The notes beneath the pieces were generated by a model, which saw only the letters and a list, made by a program, of their open reading frames with translations, did not search any database and was not told the DNA's origin. The position numbers were made by a program, and so were the translations under genes. This document shows positions 60,276 to 64,000 of a DNA stretch of 64,000 nucleotides, piece by piece. Numbering within the stretch: the first letter of the stretch is position 1; each line of letters begins with the position of its first letter. This stretch comes from Thermoproteota archaeon (GTDB lineage Archaea > Korarchaeota > JAOZGF01 > JAOZFZ01): the NCBI GenBank assembly GCA_027492035.1, contig JAOZFT010000004.1:473249-537248 (forward strand), read 5' to 3'.

Positions 60276-61262
60276 TTAAGGTATTCTCTCCTCTATAACT
60301 GAGCCGGTTAATGCAGGCTGGGTTTCATAAACAGGATAATTTAAACTTTTTATTCTTTCTAAAACATATTCTTTATTCTTAGGGTCTGTTAATATAAGTA
60401 CACATCCTCCTCCGCCCCCTCCCGTTAATTTAGCACCTAAGGCACCTACTTTAGAAGCTGTTTGAACTATTTCGTCAAGTTCTTTCGTGGAAACCCCTAT
60501 CGACGAAAGTAAACCGTGACTGATAAACATTAACTCACCTAGTTTGCTCCAGTCTCTTTTCTTTAAAGCTTTCTCACCTTGTAAAGTTGTTTCTTCAATT
60601 GCTTCCATTACCTTACCAATTATTTCAGTGTTTCTTTCAAACCTCTCCCTTACTTTCCTAATCATTTCTTTTGTTGAGGTTTTCTTCTTTGTCCAAGCTA
60701 TCAGTAAAGGCATATCTACCCCTTCCTCCAATTTTTTTGTCTCCATTACGTCCCCGCTCCAAAAAACTTTCACTAATCCGCCATATACTGCACACGCTGG
60801 CCCTGTTTTTGAGGCTTTTCCATGAATTTTCTCCTCCACTTCATAAACCCTCTCCAGTAACTCTTTATTTCTTAGTTCTTTCCCGGTTATGGCTGAAACA
60901 GCTTTAAAAATACTTGCAGAAACTGAGGCAGAGCTAGCCATTCCACTACCTACAGGCACCTCTGAGGTTATTTTCAAGTTTAGCCCTTTCTTGTACCCTG
61001 TTTCATCCAAAAACTTAAGCAATGGGTTTATAAAAACCTTTAAGTCTTTTAAACCCTTTATTTCAACTTCTCCATTTCTTTCGTTCGCTTCAATAAATCC
61101 TTTAAAATTAACTGAGTAAATTCTTACTTTCTTTTCACTTATTTCTTCAGCTTCTACTTTAGACCTAATATTTACGCTACAAGCTAAAGCTGGTTTTCTA
61201 TAAAGTACGGCGTGTTCACCGAAAAGAAAAGCTTGAGAAGGTGAAGAAGCTACAACCTTCAT
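60276..61262 (-). CDS. mvk: Mevalonate kinase
   Basis: FLFGEHAVLYRKPALACSV, VPVGSGMASSASVSASIF, GALGAKLTGGGGGGCVLIL. Confidence 0.95.
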   Translation of the reverse strand: MKVVASSPSQAFLFGEHAVLYRKPALACSVNIRSKVEAEEISEKKVRIYSVNFKGFIEANERNGEVEIKGLKDLKVFINPLLKFLDETGYKKGLNLKITSEVPVGSGMASSASVSASIFKAVSAITGKELRNKELLERVYEVEEKIHGKASKTGPACAVYGGLVKVFWSGDVMETKKLEEGVDMPLLIAWTKKKTSTKEMIRKVRERFERNTEIIGKVMEAIEETTLQGEKALKKRDWSKLGELMFISHGLLSSIGVSTKELDEIVQTASKVGALGAKLTGGGGGGCVLILTDPKNKEYVLERIKSLNYPVYETQPALTGSVIEERIP

Positions 61263-61335
61263 TTTTCCTTGCCCCTTTGCTCATGAAAAATAGGAGAAAA
61301 TTAATTTTTAAAACCACGCTACCCTCCAAAAACTT

Positions 61336-61890
61336 ATGAGTCTAAAAAATATTAAAATAAAATTTAAAGTTTGGCTTGAGTACGAAGGTGAAGCAGTGCT
61401 TGGGAAGGGGGGAGCTTCGTTGCTTAACGCTGTTAAAAAATACAGAAACTTGGTGAAAGCCGCTAAATATACAGGGATGTCTTACCGTAAGGCATGGTTT
61501 TACCTTAAAAGAATGGCTGAAGTACTCCATGAACCTGTGGTTGAAACACGTCACGGAGGGTCGGGAGGGGGTGGTGAAACTAAACTTACTGCATTGGGTG
61601 AATTTATTCTTCAAAAATATCAGAAATTTGAGAGTTTCATAAAATACGCTTTAAAGAATTCTTTTCTGTGGACAGGTGTAAGTTTGAGAAGCGAAAAAGT
61701 AAACGTTGTTGAGGGTGAAGTTTCTTTTGTGAAAGAGGGGAAGGATGCTGTGATGGTTGAGGTGGAGACAAAGTCCCCTGTAACAATTTCATCAATTATA
61801 ACTGTTGAAGCTGTTGAAGAATTAAAGTTGGAAGTGGGCAGTGAAGTCCAGGCTTTCTTGAAAGCTACTGAGGTGAACATTACAACTTGA
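61336..61890 (+). CDS. ModE-type molybdate regulator: N-terminal HTH plus a single Mop/TOBE domain
   Basis: AVKKYRNLVKAAKYTGMSYRKAWFYLKRM...ETRHGGSGGGGETKLTALG (ModE N-term), then SLRSEKVNVVEGEV...VGSEVQAFLKATEVNI (Mop). Confidence 0.88.
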   Translation: MSLKNIKIKFKVWLEYEGEAVLGKGGASLLNAVKKYRNLVKAAKYTGMSYRKAWFYLKRMAEVLHEPVVETRHGGSGGGGETKLTALGEFILQKYQKFESFIKYALKNSFLWTGVSLRSEKVNVVEGEVSFVKEGKDAVMVEVETKSPVTISSIITVEAVEELKLEVGSEVQAFLKATEVNITT

Positions 61891-62102
61891 AAGATAGAAA
61901 AGTTAGTGCAAGAAACATATTCAATGTAAAGGTAAAAAATATTGAAAAAGGGGATAACTTGGCTTTAGTAACCTTAAAAACAAAGGAAAAAATTAAAATA
62001 AGAGCTTTAATCGACTCCGAAGCCTTTAAAACATTTATTTTAGAGAAAGGTCAGAAAGTAAAAGTTGTTTTTAAAGCAACTGAAGTTCTTCTTCAATCTT
62101 AA
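61887..62102 (+). CDS. Stand-alone Mop/TOBE molybdate-binding domain
   Basis: SARNIFNVKVKNIEKGDNLALVTLK...KGQKVKVVFKATEVLL; TTG start overlapping the TGA of the ModE ORF. Confidence 0.85.
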   Translation: MKDRKVSARNIFNVKVKNIEKGDNLALVTLKTKEKIKIRALIDSEAFKTFILEKGQKVKVVFKATEVLLQS

Positions 62103-62127
62103 TTTCTTCAAAATTTCCTTTACGACA

Positions 62128-62610
62128 TTAAGCCACTTTCTCAAGCTCTATTTTTCCCTTTACTTCAGAAACCCAGTATTCTCCTTTCTCAGTTGTTTCT
62201 TTCTTCCATATTGGGGTTTCGTTCTTTATTTCGTCAATTATTTCTTCAGCCACTTTGAAAGCCTCTTTCCTACATTCAGCCGCAACCAGTATATAAACTA
62301 TGTCTTCACCGGGGGATAAATCATCTACAACATGTGTAATAAGTATTTCTTTCACTCCGTTCCTTAAATGTTTCTTCCTTATTTCTTCCAAGCTTTTACT
62401 GGCTGACTCCCTATCTGTCTCATAATGGATGCTTTTTAATGGTGAACCATCATGTCCAATTCCTCTTACAACCCCCAAAAAAATAACTACTGCTCCACAT
62501 TTCTTGAAATCTTCCCCCCTTTTTATTTTGTTAAATAGAAGGGTTAAGTTAACTTCACCCTTCTTAACTACCTTAACTTTCTCCTCTATTCCTCCATTAC
62601 CCTTACTCAT
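62128..62610 (-). CDS. moaE: Molybdopterin synthase catalytic subunit MoaE
   Basis: CGAVVIFLGVVRG, IHYETDRESASKSLEEIRKKHL, DIVYILVAAECRKEAFKVAEEIIDEIKNETPIWKKE. Confidence 0.93.
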   Translation of the reverse strand: MSKGNGGIEEKVKVVKKGEVNLTLLFNKIKRGEDFKKCGAVVIFLGVVRGIGHDGSPLKSIHYETDRESASKSLEEIRKKHLRNGVKEILITHVVDDLSPGEDIVYILVAAECRKEAFKVAEEIIDEIKNETPIWKKETTEKGEYWVSEVKGKIELEKVA

Positions 62611-63064
62611 CTTTCTCTTGCTCTCTCTTAATTTTACTTAAAACTCTTAAATTAGTTATTCTGGTTTCAGGGTATTGTCCCTTTTCATCTTTCTCGTACT
62701 TTTTCACCATATCCCAGACGGTGAGCAAACCGATTGAGACGCCTACTAGGGCTTCCATTTCAACACCTGTTTTCGCTACGCCTTTAACCCTAACTTTAAC
62801 AATTACTTCCTTATCTTCCACCTCCACTTCTGTATGGACGTTTGTCACGGGGATCGGGTGGCAGAGAGGAATAAGTTCAGGTGTTTTCTTAACTGCTAAA
62901 ATAGAAGCTATCTGAACCGAGGACTTTATATTTCCCTTCTCCACTTTCCTAGATTTTATTCTTTCAATTGTTTCTTTTTTCAGCCTTATCCTTCCCGTTG
63001 CCTCTGCTTCACGGTAAATTTCCTTTTTAGAACTTATGTCAACCATTCTTACTTCCTCAATCAA
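62603..63064 (-). CDS. moaC: Cyclic pyranopterin monophosphate synthase MoaC
   Basis: MVDISSKKEIYREAEATGRI, PELIPLCHPIPVTNV, GVEMEALVGVSIGLLTVWDMVK. Confidence 0.95.
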   Translation of the reverse strand: MIEEVRMVDISSKKEIYREAEATGRIRLKKETIERIKSRKVEKGNIKSSVQIASILAVKKTPELIPLCHPIPVTNVHTEVEVEDKEVIVKVRVKGVAKTGVEMEALVGVSIGLLTVWDMVKKYEKDEKGQYPETRITNLRVLSKIKREQEKDE

Positions 63065-63092
63065 CTTAAAAACACCTCTCCAGTAACTTCCT

Positions 63093-64000
63093 TTATTTAA
63101 AGAATGGTTCTCTCCTACTTACTGCTTTTAAAAAAATCATTTTAACCCTTTCTGTATCTCCTCTCCTTAATTCGTCAATAAACTTAACGTGGTTGTCGTT
63201 TCTCATTAAACAAGGTTTAAAGCTTCCGTCACTCGTAACTCTTATTCTTTTACAGTATTTGCAGAAACTTGTGTTATGCATAGGTCTAACAATTTCTACA
63301 GTTGCTCCATCAGGTAAATAATATTGCTTCCTGTTCTGCATTTCTCTATTCACAACCTTCTCGGCTTTCTTCATTAACTCCATTTCAATTTCTTCCATGT
63401 CCCAGTGGTATTTCTTAAAGAATTCATTGTTAACATTTATAGATTGAAGTTCTATTAGTTGAAGAATCACTCCCATATCATGTGAAAACTTTATTGCTTC
63501 CTTTATTTCCTTCTCATTTAATCCTTTCAAAACCACCATGTTCACTTTTACAGGTTTTAACCCAGCTTCAATAGCTTTTCTTATTCCCCTTTTAACTTTC
63601 TCGACATCACTGACTGGGTTAAGGCTTCCAGTTATCACTCCATAAACTTTAGGATCTAAACTAGGCAAACTGACATTAACTCTATCCAACCCATTCCTTT
63701 TCAACTCATAAGCTAATTTTTCCAGCAGTAAACCATTTGACACTAATGAGACATCCTTTACTTCCTTAACCGATTTCACTTCCTTAATTATTTCGCAAAT
63801 GTCCTTCCTTAACAGAGGCTCCCCTCCCGTTATTTTCACTTTATTTATTCCATATCCTGCAGCAATTTTAACTATTTCATGGATTTCCTTGGGTGTCAAG
63901 TAAGCGTCTTTTGCGTTTAACTGGTCCCCTTCCATGTGACAGTAGATACAGTTTAAGTTGCATCTCTTGTTTACTGAAATCCTTATATTTGTTAATGGTC
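63093..64000 (-). CDS. moaA: GTP 3',8-cyclase MoaA, N-terminus cut by window end
   Basis: Reverse strand continues beyond the track start: TNIRISVNKRCNLNCIYCHMEGD (radical SAM Cx3Cx2C); TGGEPLLRKDI; C-terminal CKYCKRIRVTSDGSFKPCL. Confidence 0.95.
   Translation of the reverse strand, partial: PLTNIRISVNKRCNLNCIYCHMEGDQLNAKDAYLTPKEIHEIVKIAAGYGINKVKITGGEPLLRKDICEIIKEVKSVKEVKDVSLVSNGLLLEKLAYELKRNGLDRVNVSLPSLDPKVYGVITGSLNPVSDVEKVKRGIRKAIEAGLKPVKVNMVVLKGLNEKEIKEAIKFSHDMGVILQLIELQSINVNNEFFKKYHWDMEEIEMELMKKAEKVVNREMQNRKQYYLPDGATVEIVRPMHNTSFCKYCKRIRVTSDGSFKPCLMRNDNHVKFIDELRRGDTERVKMIFLKAVSRREPFFK

Overview
The window is a compact, low-GC archaeal chromosome segment of about 64 kb. Archaeal markers include GatD/GatE, Cdc48-type AAA ATPase, PorCDAB, IorAB, archaeal phosphoglycerate mutase, geranylgeranyl reductases, archaemetzincin, mevalonate kinase, inositol-phosphate synthase, F420 reductase and an MfnE-like kinase. 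I call 54 coding regions, including partial PheS at the left edge and partial MoaA at the right edge. By eye I saw no rRNA, tRNA, CRISPR array, cas operon or intact mobile element. Most of the window is housekeeping. The observations most worth a second look are: (1) an orphan HTH-CARF-like regulator at 43187-43825, in a palindrome-containing gene-poor islet with no CRISPR visible nearby; (2) a ModE-type molybdate regulator apparently split into HTH-Mop and a separate Mop ORF through a TTGA overlap; (3) a ParA/MinD-like protein that appears to have lost its Walker motifs, coupled to an HTH gene; (4) a four-CBS protein with a possible RaiA/HPF-like tail; (5) a MoaD-like protein ending GGGS instead of GG; (6) a 33-bp antisense coding overlap between a PfkB kinase and a MoeA fusion. 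All family assignments come from reading the sequence and recalled motifs. No database search was run.
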